A DNA stretch of 64,000 bases. Origin: Cryptomeria japonica (taxonomy: Eukaryota > Streptophyta > Pinopsida > Cupressales > Cupressaceae). Numbering within the stretch: the first letter of the stretch is position 1; every line of letters starts with the position of its first letter. The DNA is taken from positions 336,940,793 to 337,004,792 of the forward strand of contig NC_081408.1 of the NCBI RefSeq assembly GCF_030272615.1, read 5' to 3'. Positions 13,101 through 25,100 of the stretch are shown piece after piece. The position numbers and the translations under genes were made by a program. The notes beneath the pieces are model-generated. The model did not search any database. It had not been told where the DNA came from and saw only the letters and a program-made list of their open reading frames with translations.

Positions 13101-16100
13101 TTGACGGTTGACAGTTCCACTAGGTTTAGGTGCAGCCAGCCCTCACCTATAAGAGATGTGTAAGTTAGGAAAATGGTGAAAGATAGGCAAGATATTAATG
13201 TAATTAAACCTATTTGCTAATGATAGTAGACAACCTACGATATTGCTTTGGATCAATCTTATATTCAAATAAATCTGAAATTAGATACTAAATAAGACTG
13301 ATTTTTTCACCCATTTGCACTTTTAGATGAATTAGCAGTAATGAAAAGATCAATATCTGACTTCAATCAGACCTCTATTGTTCAAAACACAACACTTACC
13401 TTTGATCCTCTTGATATTTAACCTTAAATCTGATCAACAAGGTGACTGCTAGATAATTTCGCATTGTGAAATGTGAATTCACTTGGATTTCTTGTGATGC
13501 TGATGTGATTCAACCCTCTTGATTGCTGGATATGCACCTCAAATCTTCTTTTTTTGTGACTGAATTCGCCTTAGTTCTGATCGAATTTTCTGTTGGAGGA
13601 TGGAGTTCGCCTTTGAATCTGTAATCTCAATGTTGAAATTTGCTTATGCTGATGTCAATGAACTTTATTGCTTGCTGATGAAAATTTGCTATTTGCTGAT
13701 GATATTTGCTGCTTAGAGAGAGGAATTGTTTTGATTTGATGTTTAAAGGAATGATTCTATCCTTCTTAAATAGGTGCTCAAGGCAAAAGGTTGTGTCTTT
13801 TCCTATGAAGGCCGACCTGATTTAGCAAAGAAAATTTGTTATTATCTTTTTTTTAATGCTGACCAACTTCTACCTTTTCATTCAAATTCAAATTTTGTTT
13901 TTGGCACCAAAGTAGTGTTTGATTAATATTTGACAATGCATTGAACAAGGTTCTTATGAAGTTCGCTCCTAAACCTATTCACATGAAGTTCGCTCCAATT
14001 AGCAAGCACATGAAGTTCGCTCTCAAAGGAAAACACATGAAGTTTGGTCTCAAAGGCAAACACATGAAGTAACTCTTAAATTTCGCCTTTCATCTTCTTA
14101 ACTCAAAATCACTCTTTCCAAACATCAAATCTCCTCAAGGTAGTGGTCTTGTAAGCAATCTTGCAAATTCGTCGTCAATTGTTTGCTCTATAACCTTTGC
14201 ACCTGAAATTCGCTCTTGAAGGCCAGCACATGAAGTTCGTTCTTGAGGGCCAGCACATGAAGTTCACTCTGTTTCTCATGCACATGAAGTGAATTTCAAG
14301 TTAAAATTGAAGTCGCCCTCAATCACTTCATTGTTTCATCAATTCAATCCTTAGGTTTTTCAAACCTTCATTCACAAAAACATGTCAAACTTACATCATG
14401 AAGGCCTAAAAGGAAAATTCGCTCCTATCAAAGAGCACATGAAGTGAACTTCGCTCCAAAGAAGGGGTACTTGAAGTGATCTTCAAATTAAAATCATGCT
14501 TGCTATCTTCACTCATGATAACTCAAACATTCTAACTCGCACTCAAACAAGGCTTCTAAGGCAAATTCGCTCCAAAGGTGATGCTCATGAAGTTCGCTCC
14601 TGAGGCTAGGCACATGAAGTGAATTTCAAATCAAGACTCTAACTCTCCTTCGCTTTCTTTCACTTACTCTCTCAACTCTTATGCATCATGCCATGCTGAA
14701 CATGAAGTGTTAGGAAGAATTTCACTCTAAGGGAGAAGCACATGAAGTTCGCTCCAAGATGGGTGCACGTGATGTAACTGTCTAACTTGCCCTTCATCCC
14801 AAATTCAAAATTGTTCTTTTCTAAGCATGTGAAGATGTCAAATCAGCTTAAGGGAATGATCTATAAGCAGTTTTGCATCCTATCTTGGGCAAATGGAGCA
14901 AATTTGCTTCAAGGTTCATGCACATAAGTGGATTGAAATTCAACACTGAATGTTTTCTCACTCACGTTGCTTCACTCCCTCCATTCAAACTTGTCAAAAT
15001 AAGCCTCATGGAACAACTTCGCTTTCAACTAAGGGCATTTGAAGTGAATTTTGCTCAAGAAAAGCACTTCGCCCTCAACCTTAAGCACTTAAAGTTGCCT
15101 GAAAATGTACACTTAAGTTGCATCTCACTACTTCATGCCTTAGTTTATGCCTCTATATTCTATAAGGCTTCAAAACTCATCTCATGGATATGATTTCTCC
15201 TTCGTTTTGAGGCAACAAGAGTGAAATTTGCTCTGGGAGAGGGACACTTGAAGTATCCCTAACTAGCAGTCTCTCACACTCTTCGGTTGAACTCAAGATG
15301 ACTTGACTTTTCATGATATCTAGATGCTACAAACTCACTCATTTCACCTGCGAGAGGGAGATATTAGACTAAGAGACCAGGACCTGAGCAAAAAAAAATG
15401 GTGGGGGGTCCCCATTTTGATGGGGCAATGTGTGAAATGGTCACAACAGAACCCTTTTGGCTACCAATCCTTCATCATTAAAGTTGTGGGTTGCCCCACT
15501 GTCAACTAACTCCTCGAACTCCGAAGGGGCTATTCTTAGGACTTAGGAGTATTAGAGAGTGGCAAAGGTGCCTCCTAAAGTTTCTTCTTTGTCCCGTTTT
15601 GTAATAACCACCTGATTTCAAACCAATTTTTCGCTGTTTTTACCAATTCTGATGTGCAAGTATTTCATCAGACATTTGTATGTTTGCTGTTTTGATTTTT
15701 GTTTCAACTTGTTTGAGAGGATATGACATTTTTTAACATAACATTAGCTCCATATTTTCAAATATTGATGACAACTCCAGGGATACAAAAATATTGCATC
15801 ATATGTGTTGTCCTCATTTTTGAATTTTCAAAAATGTGACAAACCCTACAAATTTTTGCTCAAAATGTGTCATTTTTTTTCGCACATTTCACGAGGTACA
15901 AAACTCACATTTGTTAGTGTCAAATCATCAGGGGTTGTCTTTGTCATTGCTGTCCAAGTTATGGTGAGTTTTGGCCTTCATTTTCCTAGCTTTCTGTGCA
16001 ACTTCGGGTTTCAGAGCAGTCACTGTAAGTTGGAGATTTTACTCTTAAGGAACGCTTATCGAGACAAAATTCCTGCTTCTTCTTGAATTGGACTAATCTT

Positions 16101-19100
16101 CGGTTCATCCTTGATCCACATTTCAAATTTCATCGTGTTTCGAGTTCGTTTGCTTGGTCTTTTCTTCAAAATCGGGTTTTTTCCTCTACATTGCGAGTGG
16201 GAGATTTTCCTTCTTTTGCAAGTAAAGAGATATTTTTGTTTTTAAGTTGTAGGGGTTTTTTCAAGCAATTACAAGTGAAATTTTATAAAAGATGTGTAAC
16301 TTGTAATTTGCTTTTCCTTTTCCATTTTTTCCTTTTGTCTTTCAAGTTGTTTTGTAGGAACGTTTTAGTTAAACTACAAGTGAATTTAAAAATACAAGTT
16401 TATGAGAACTTGTAAGTTCTCTTAAAAGTTCCTACTTTCTTTATTTTAAACTTGTAATAGGGATTTTAAAACCCGATTTCAAGTATTTAAGTGCTTTTTA
16501 TGTTTTATGCTTTTGCTTCTTGAAAACCAGATTTTGGAAGATTGAAGGAAGGAGAGTTTTATTAAAACTAGTAATAGGGTTTTTATAACCCAATTGCATC
16601 TTTTGCTCCAAGTTTTTGTGCCCATTACTTGTGGTCGGATTTGAGAAACTTGACCACGTTTTTTTTTCCCAAGAAGCAATAAACATGTGGTGCTTTGCAA
16701 CTTGAATCTGATTCTCATGGGAGTGGTGCCATGAATGTATGCCGACGTGGGGGTCTTTTGCTTCCATTTTTGCTGTTTTTGCTCCACTATTTTGGCGAAT
16801 ATTACCACGTTTTCAGCTATGTGGTGATTGGCATTCAAAGCTTGGTGTTTTATGCAAAGAAGGAAACGGGTTTCTTCAACGTATTCTGCAAATCGTGCCC
16901 TCCTTTCATGCCGTTTTTTGTGCTTTGGAGTCTAGACGTGGAGGAGGTTGCATTGGTCTATTTATAAATATCTTGGGCTTTGGTTTCTCCTTATTTTCGC
17001 CTAGGGATTTGATCATTCAAGGTTTTTATTTATTCTTCCCAAGTTGTTTTTGACTGCAACTTGAATATTGGTATATCTTCCCCTCTTGAAAATTCATTTC
17101 TACTTGTATTCGGGTTTTTAATAATCCGATTACAAGTGAAAATGATAGTATTGTTCTTTCCATATTGTCAAAAGAATTAACATTCTTTTTGCAAAATTAC
17201 AAGTTTGAATTTCTCATTTATTTACTTGTATTCGGGATTTCAAAATCTGATTACAAGTAGGTGTTTTTTCCCCTCTTCCAAATTTGTCAAGCTGAGAATG
17301 TGTCTTTCACATAAAGTTTGCCATTACTGGTTGGTATCATTCCTTCCACCACCTCCTTCATGTCAAAATCCCTTTCTATCATTTCATCCATTCATTTCAC
17401 TTTCATCCATTTTTTCCTATTTGAAGTCTACTTGCAGTCAGAATTTTAAAACCCGATTACAAGTGGTTGTGCAAAAGTTTTTCCCTTCATTGCACTTGCA
17501 GTCAGCCTTCCAGGGCCCGAAATTGGTCCAAAATGCACTAAAAAACACTTGAAAATGAGTCTTAAAGGTCCAATTACAAGTGCAAACTTGTAGTTATCCA
17601 TTACACATATGAAGTTGCAAGTTTGTTCTCCACAATTGAAGTTAATGCTCTTGTTTTTCCACACATGTAATGCAGTCCTCAAAACCCAAAATTCACTTGT
17701 GAGCCTTGTTGTGACGTTTTCACACATCGCCCCATTGCAAATGGGGACCCCCTTCTTTTTAGGCCCTCCCGGTTTTTTGGCTTGCGTTTTTGTGGTCTTT
17801 TTGCAACAGTCTTGTCAATCTTTCTGCTTTGCAAGTGTTTGGGGGTCATATTGATTATATCTGCTTTTTGTTTGAGCGAATTCGGCTAAGTCTAGGACTC
17901 GTTTTGTGAATTTTAGGGTTTTTGCCTTTTGTCCTAGATTTTAGGGGTTTCTGTTAGGGTTTTGGAAAAAACTGAACATACAACTGGAATCAGGACCCTT
18001 CAAGGAACCTCCTAGTAAAATTTGAGCCAAAACGAAGCAACTTTCTATTTTTAGAAAGTTCCTATTTTTTAGGGATTTTACTAAGTCTCGGATTGGTCTA
18101 ATTTTGCCAAAAATTAAACTTACTATTTTTAGTAAGTTCTATTTTTAGTAAGTGCTTTTCTGACCTATTTTGCCCAAACCTTGACATTTTGAAACACTTA
18201 CTATTTGGAAAAATCTATTTTTGGCAGGTTCACAGGAAAACACTAAAAGTTGAATATCTCTGAAGACTGAACATTCTTGAAGACCATTTCTAAATCCGGA
18301 AGAGTCAGAAGGCAGACAATTTGGTTCAAAAAATGGTTAAGTTTGGAACTCCTATTCCAGAAGAGGAAAGCATGCAAAATCATCCAAGTCCAAAAATTCA
18401 CATCAATCCACCAATGTCATCCTGATCCGAAAATGGCCTGAAATTTGACTAAGTCTGGAAATTTGGAAGATCTTCCAAAATCCAGAATTTGCATTATGAT
18501 TCCTATGGACCTGGAACCACTCTCAAACATCCTGACAATATATATGAAACATAACTTAAAGTATAAGAATGTTATATTTCATATCTATATCTTGACGAAG
18601 AGCTTGGAACTTGTGAAAAAAATCCATGTATCCATGGACAAAGCCAAAATGCGCCCAAGGCTGGGCTGGGGTGCCAAAACCAAGAGGGCATTCACAAGTG
18701 GGAAAATCCGCTGGTCCATGGACAAAGTGAAAATGCACCCAAGGCTGGACTGGGGCGCCAAAACCAAGAAGGCATTCACAGGTGGAAAAATCCGTCAGTC
18801 CATGGACAAAGTGAAAATGCGCCCAAGGCTGGACTGGGGCGCCAAAACCAAGATGCCATTCACAAGTGGAAAAATCCGTCAGTCCATGGACAAAGCCAAA
18901 ATGCGCCCAAGGCTGGGCTGGGGCGCTGAATTCAAGAAGGCATTCACAAGTGGAAAAATCCATGGACATGATGAAAATTCCGCCCAAGCTAAAAAATTGA
19001 AATTTTGCCTAAGGCATGGAATCCAAGGAGTCAAAAAAAAAAAAAAATTCCCCTCAGGGAAATTTTTGAATTTGCTATTTTTAGACACCGAATCTCGACA

Positions 19101-22100
19101 GAGGGTGGAAAATTTTATAGATTCAGAATCATGGCAGAATTCTCCATCCAATGAACCGACTCCTAAATTTTAGGAGGATCCCTAAAAATAGGGATGTTGA
19201 AAAGGAGACACGGACAATTCACAAAGTAATGGAAATTCCTTCCTTCAGGACATAATTCCAGGAAAGGTGAAAAATTGACTAAGTGTTGGAAATTTCTTCC
19301 TTCATGATAGAGTTCCTGAAAAAGGTGAAAATTTGGCTAAGTGTTGGAAATTCCTTCCTTCACGGCGGAATTCTTGGAAATGTGAAAATTTGGCTAATTG
19401 TTGGAAATTCCTTCCTTCAGGACAAAATTCCAGGAAAGATGAAAATTTGGCTAAGTATTGGAAATTCCTTCCTTTGGGACAAAATTCCAAGCAAGGAAGA
19501 AATACACCCAAGGATGAATTGAACATAAAATTTCTAAGGCAAGGAAGGAATCAGGGATGAACTAAACAAAAAATTTCCCCCAAGAAAAGTTTTTAAAAAT
19601 CCATTCCTGGGCATCAAATCACATCCAAATTTCAACACTTTTTACAGATTTGGATTCGTAGGAGAATTTTCTCTCTCCTGGACTGTGGAACCTGTTGTGA
19701 CGTTTTCACACATCGCCCCATTGCAAATGGGGACCCATTTTTTTTTTGCTCGTTTTGTTCGTTTTCGCTTTGCTTTTTTAGGGTTTGGTTAGTTTGTTAG
19801 TTGTCTGGATTTAGGGTCAAGCCTTAGGGTTTTAATTACCGTCTTTTCAAACCAAAATCCAGTCAGTTTTGGGAGCTTTTTGAATTTCCTTTTCTAGAAT
19901 GCAAATTTTGAATGCAATGAATTCGCCAGAATGGTCTAATTTTCAATTGGAATGTTGATGCAGAGCTTAAATTTGTCTGAGTGTTGAAGATGAAATGTGA
20001 ATTTTTGTCCAATTGAATATTTTTGACCAAATTTTGACTTTTTTGAATTTTGATCCTAGGCATCTCAAATGATTTGTTTTCGCCTTGTGAAGTGTTAAAA
20101 TGTGTAAAATCATGTTATTTTGGCCTGTAGGAGCAAAATCGCTCCTGTCCCTCAGTGAAGGACGGGAGCTCGTTTTCAAATATCTTACTATTCCTGCAGG
20201 GTCAAGATGAATTACGAATTGGAAGTGATGGAGAAAGGCGAGATCTTTCCATTGAATATAAATTGAAGATTTTCATGAGCACAGAAATGCCTCCAGGAAC
20301 AAAATCGCTCCTGTCCCTCAGTGAAGGACCGGAGCTTAAAATCAAATATTGCTTTGTCCTTGCAGGATTTTAACGTCTTGACGATGTGAAAAGGTCCAAA
20401 GAGGTACATTTTATCAAATGAATATAACTTGAAGTGCTGTCGGGGAGATCACATGGATAAGCAAGTCCGGCTTGAGTGAGGTCCTGATCCTGAAATTTGG
20501 CTAAGTCTGGAATTTCCTGACCCTGAAATTTGACTAAGTCTGGAATGTCCTGACCCTGAAATTTGACTAAGTCTGGAAACTGAAAAAACCTCCAAAAACT
20601 AGATTAAGTCTGGAAACTGAAAAAACCTCCAAAAACTAGATTTTGCAATATAACTCCTGGAGGTCTGAAACCACTCTCAAACATCCTGAAAGTATATATG
20701 GAATATAACTTAAAGTATAAGTGATTCCATTAAAATTGTCCTGATCGAGAGTGCGAAAAGTCAAATTTCGCTCGTGTCCTTCTCCAAGGGTCCAGAGCGA
20801 AATGCGCTCCTGTCCCTCTCCAAGGGACCAAGGCGAATCGCTCGTGTCCCTCACCAAGGGTCCAGAGCGAAAATGCTTAGTTGAGCCATTCCTGACCTTG
20901 TTTGGACGAATCGAGACATTAAAGGCATGGTGAAGGACGAAATGAGCATGATAGAGCATCCAGACTTGATCAAAAACAACGAAATGATGAAGTTTTTGCC
21001 TAGAGGGTCAAATTCACTCCTGTCCCTCACTGAAGGACCAGAGCGAAGTTCTTCATAAGGTACGTCCTGAACAAAGACCAAGCAAATTTTATGTTCGAAG
21101 GCAAGAAAGGAGGTCAATCGAACCCGTTGAAGACAAATTGAAGATTATCAAACGTCAACAAAGGACCAAAATGCTTAAGTTCGCTCCTGTCCCTCAGGAA
21201 GGGACCAGAGCGATTTTTGTTGTAGATGATTTTCTCACCAAATTTCAACCGATCTCAAGGCATGATTGAATGAAAGGAGGCATTGCGAATCCGTTGAATA
21301 TAATTTTCGAAGGTGATGAAGTGAAATGAGGCCCATAAGAGCAAAATCGCTCCTGTCCCTCTCCAAGGGACCAGGGCGATGAGGTACGTCCACTTCATTT
21401 TCATATTTTTGGCGCCAAATAAACATTTCAAATTTTCCTTAAATGCCAAAATCGATAAATTTTGAAAATCCTATTAAATTAGCATTTAATATAGCATTGA
21501 TCATTTATTAATTATTTTGCCTTTATTAAAAATCGAAATTTTACAAATTAAAAAACGTTGGCAAATAATTAATTAAGTTTTTTAATAAAAATTGAGTGGA
21601 GCGCTTGATATTTATTTGTTTATTTTACCAAAAGTCGGCCTTTTACTTTATTCGCTTTTAATTACAAAGTCGGCCTAGTAGTAATTAAGGTGTGAGCGCT
21701 ATAAAGGGAGGGTGAAAGATTTCATTTTTACATCACCTTTTTATCATTCAAATGCGATCAAAGGGAGAAGTGCGAAGTTGTATTCAAAGGGGCGAATTTT
21801 ATTTCAAAGCAAGGTGGTGCGAACTTGAAGTTTCCATTTGAGCGAAGTTGCCTAGGACGTCAAAGACATATCAAAGATGGCGAAATTGCTAACTTAAAGA
21901 GGAGATCACGTCCAAGACTTGAAGGATGGCGAAGTTGATAAGAGGAACGTTCTTTTGAAGATCACATCAAGACCATCTTATTTCAAATTTTGCCTAGGCG
22001 ATTTTATTCATTTTGCATTTTAGAGTTAAGCTCTCAAGTAAGGTATGGCAAGATCTCTTGTTTTAATTTCGAACGTTGATTGTCATTTCCTTAATTTTGA

Positions 22101-25100
22101 ATTTTGGAATTTTGTTTTTCCTTAGCTCAGTCTTTTTTAGGAAATGATTAATAAAGGACTTATCATTAAGTTTCCTAAAATTTGCTCTCTAATTTATGTT
22201 ATGTATTGCAAAATCATGTTACTAATTTTGAAATGTTGTGTAGGCATCAAATGGAGGTCTCTTCAAGGAAAATCAAGCCGGATCAAGGACGGTCTTCGCT
22301 AGGACGATCAAGCCAGGACAAGGGCGAACTCTTTCAATCCAGTGTTCCAAGGCGAGGTATATCATCTTCCTGCACATCAAGGATGCAAGGAGTTAGAACA
22401 AGGGCTCGTTGAAGAAGCAAATAGTTCCAGATGAATTAATTAAAGCAGGCTTCTCAACAACATCAAGTTGAATATCTACCAAGTTCCAAGTGTCAAATGA
22501 GGTGGCGTCCTAGTCATCATTTCTCCAGTCAGTGTGGTCCACCTCAATATGTCCAGATTCAATGTACTTAACTCATGGAAGGTGACACAAACTCCGATGT
22601 ACCTACCCCGGCTATCCATTGGTCGATTTTTCTAGAAGGGACATGTGTCCAAGCAATACAATTTTGTCATTGGTCAAGCATTAAATGTTATGTAATGGTT
22701 GTAACAAACCCTAATTAGGGTTTTCATTGTTGAATCTTGGCCATTGATCTTGAATTGATCTAAGCCATCAAATTGTATTGTGGGCACTATATAAGCCCAG
22801 GCATTTCATTTGTAAAGGCTAATTAGCAATAATTTAGAATTAGAGAGAGTTGTAAATAATAGAAAGCAGTTAGTAGATAGAGAGTAGTTAGAAATTGATA
22901 GAATAGTAATTAGAGTAGAATAGGAGGACAAGGCAAGAAATTGTTGCCATTGATTGTAAACAAACTCCATTTTCATTGAAGTAATGGTGAAGTGTGTCGT
23001 TTCTTGCAATTTGCATGGTTTCTTGTTGAGTCTTCAATCCTAGATGGTAGATGATTAGATGAATGGAGGAAATGCGATTGATTAATGGTGGAATTCGTAT
23101 ATCCATACTACTAGCAGTTTGTTGATTGCAGACTTGCCTTGTGTAGTCAACTGGAATCATTCAGCTTAAGCTCAATTTCAATTTGTCGCTTCTTCATTGA
23201 TATGCATCAACTTGATGGTGTCTATGCCTGCGGTGATGATTTGAACATCATAAAGCTTCCCTTAGAAGATCGCACTAGCCTTGTGGAGATGGTCCATTGA
23301 TGTCAAAACAAGACCTAGTTAGAGTTTCATCAAAAATCAAATCATTGCTCCTACATTCTTAGTATTAGGATTAGATCTTCTCTTCGCCCTCATCCTTTTT
23401 CCATTTTTTCAAATCTAAGCCAGCAAAGCAGATCGGAAGTTCAATGTAAGTCCCCTTGTGATTCCAGCAAATCACATCATACCACTTGAGCTTGTCCACA
23501 CGTAGAGACCCTACATCAAAGAACCTTGGAGTCTACCTAACTGATCCTTTACGCGAATCTTCAGCAGTTAGAGACTATTTTCTCAAGAGAGGATAAGATG
23601 CCTTTAGGTATTTTATTCTGTGTATGATTGTGTATAAAATACACGTCAACAGAACCCTAATTTGGAAATTTTCCTAAAAAATAGGAAATGTGCAGAATTG
23701 ATGAAAAACCTTCTTCAAGCAAGGAAAGTTGAGGAGACTTCAAGAAAATTCTTCCTGAATCGAATTTTCCCTCTCCAACAATTCTAGATGTGTAGGAGCG
23801 GATATACGACGGCAAAGTCCATTTGCATGGCGAGGATCTATTGAACACATGGTAGTATGGTGGCGCATTCATTGCCAGAATATTTGACCAAATGGCAACC
23901 TGGTCATTGCATGTTGAATTTATGGCAGATTCCTTTTGCATGCAGCCGTCGCATGTGGAAATGATGGAACATTTATGACATAATGGGGTGATTTTTGCAT
24001 GGATGAATATTCAATGCATGTTGGGCGAATTTGAAGGAGGTGGTGCATTTAATGCACAATGGATTCTATTTTGGGTTTTTTTGAATTAATTGTATATGGG
24101 CATGATGGGTTATTAATTGGAGATTCCCACCTTGTTGCATCTTGTGTGGAGAATCTTTTAGGGAAAACCCTAATTAGGGTTTGCATGTAATCATGGCCCG
24201 AGGCCTATATAAAGGGGTGACCCCCTCATTTGTAAAAGGGGTAAGCTTTGTATGAAATTGTTGCGATAAGTTTTTGAGAAAATAATAGTGAAACATTGTT
24301 CTTTGATGGTGTCCAGTTCAATTATTTTTTCAAAGCTTGCATGGTTTCACCTTCCTCGCTTAGAGTAGAAGTACTATAATGCTTTGATTTCAATGGAAAA
24401 TGTAATGGCGTTTGATGAATTTCCCTGGTTCATACCTTTTGCATCTTGCTGATTGTAAGTTGCAGTGTAAAGTTAGTCTGAGCCCCCCTAAATTCGTGCT
24501 AAGTTCAATTGTGGATAGTCGTTTGGATTGCGCCGTTTTGGGTATTCAAATGTACTTTCTCGATTTGAAAATCCTCTAGCATCCCCAGAAGATTGCACCG
24601 AATCTTGTGGAGTTGTAGTTGATCTTGGCGAAGCAGAGCTTGGTTTATTTGGAATTTGTCCACCGAAGCACTATCCATTGTTATCACTGCCCTTAGGGGT
24701 AGATTTAGATCCTTCTAAACCCTTTCCCTTTTACTTTTAGTTCATTTTAGTCCATTCGAAGCAATAGAATCGCAGAATTGCCATATCCGATGATGGAGTT
24801 CCAGCCACAGCAAAGAAGTGAAAGAATGATGCACACGTAAGGCCCCTTGGATTGCCAGCAATCACATCAGCCAACTGAGTCACGTCCATGCATTGAAGGA
24901 ACCTTGGAGTCGATTGTTTGAACTTCTTGCAATCTTAGCATGCAATCGTACTTTGATCAAGAGAGAGTGAAGTGACCGTTAGGCAACTTTATTTTGTGTT
25001 AGACGTGGTCATTAAAAACACGTCAACAAGCCTATTTTTGCATCAATTTATCCCTTCCCTTGTCAATCTTGTTTGCACGCACGATCTATCAAGCCAACAA

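Larger units (their letters stand above)
13146..15448 (-). mobile_element. LTR and leader of the minus-strand gag-like element
   Basis: The minus-strand LTR start is TGTTGTGACC at 15448, with the same terminal layout as the LTRs at 17707 and 19693. A CTATTTAAG box lies at about 13765. Downstream, a splice-like donor (AAAG|GTAAGT at 13400/13399) and acceptor (TTATAG ending at 13147) bracket 253 bp before the gag-like frame. The true 3' end of the LTR was not found, so the left limit given is where the gag-like sequence begins. The base next to the LTR start is followed by GAACC (15449-15453), the possible target duplication. Confidence 0.6.
19693..23651 (+). mobile_element. innermost solo LTR of the nest
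   Basis: It runs from TGTTGTGACG at 19693 to ACACGTCAACA at 23651 (3,959 bp) between exact 5-bp duplications GAACC (19688-19692 and 23652-23656). Its first 44 bases are identical to those of the middle LTR. A CTATATAAG box lies at 22787. It has no internal region, so it is a solo LTR and the youngest event in the nest. Confidence 0.92.
17707..25028 (+). mobile_element. middle solo LTR of the nest
   Basis: It begins TGTTGTGACG at 17707, ends ACACGTCAACA at 25028 and is flanked by the exact duplication AGCCT (17702-17706 and 25029-25033). Without the inner LTR it is about 3.36 kb. A CCTATATAAAGG promoter lies at 24204. Its last ~200 bp resemble the same region of the inner LTR (shared GAACCTTGGAGT and ACACGTCAACA), yet its U3 is different, with 84-bp and 57-bp tandem repeats. 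Confidence 0.9.

Noticed and set aside
16083-17053. Plus-strand frames of about 90-110 codons rich in Phe
   Set aside because: They sit in T-rich U3 sequence of the outermost solo LTR and have no recognisable domain.
18556-18987. Open frames on both strands across the 84-bp repeat
   Set aside because: They arise because the repeat period is a multiple of three; there is no start context, domain or conservation to support a gene.
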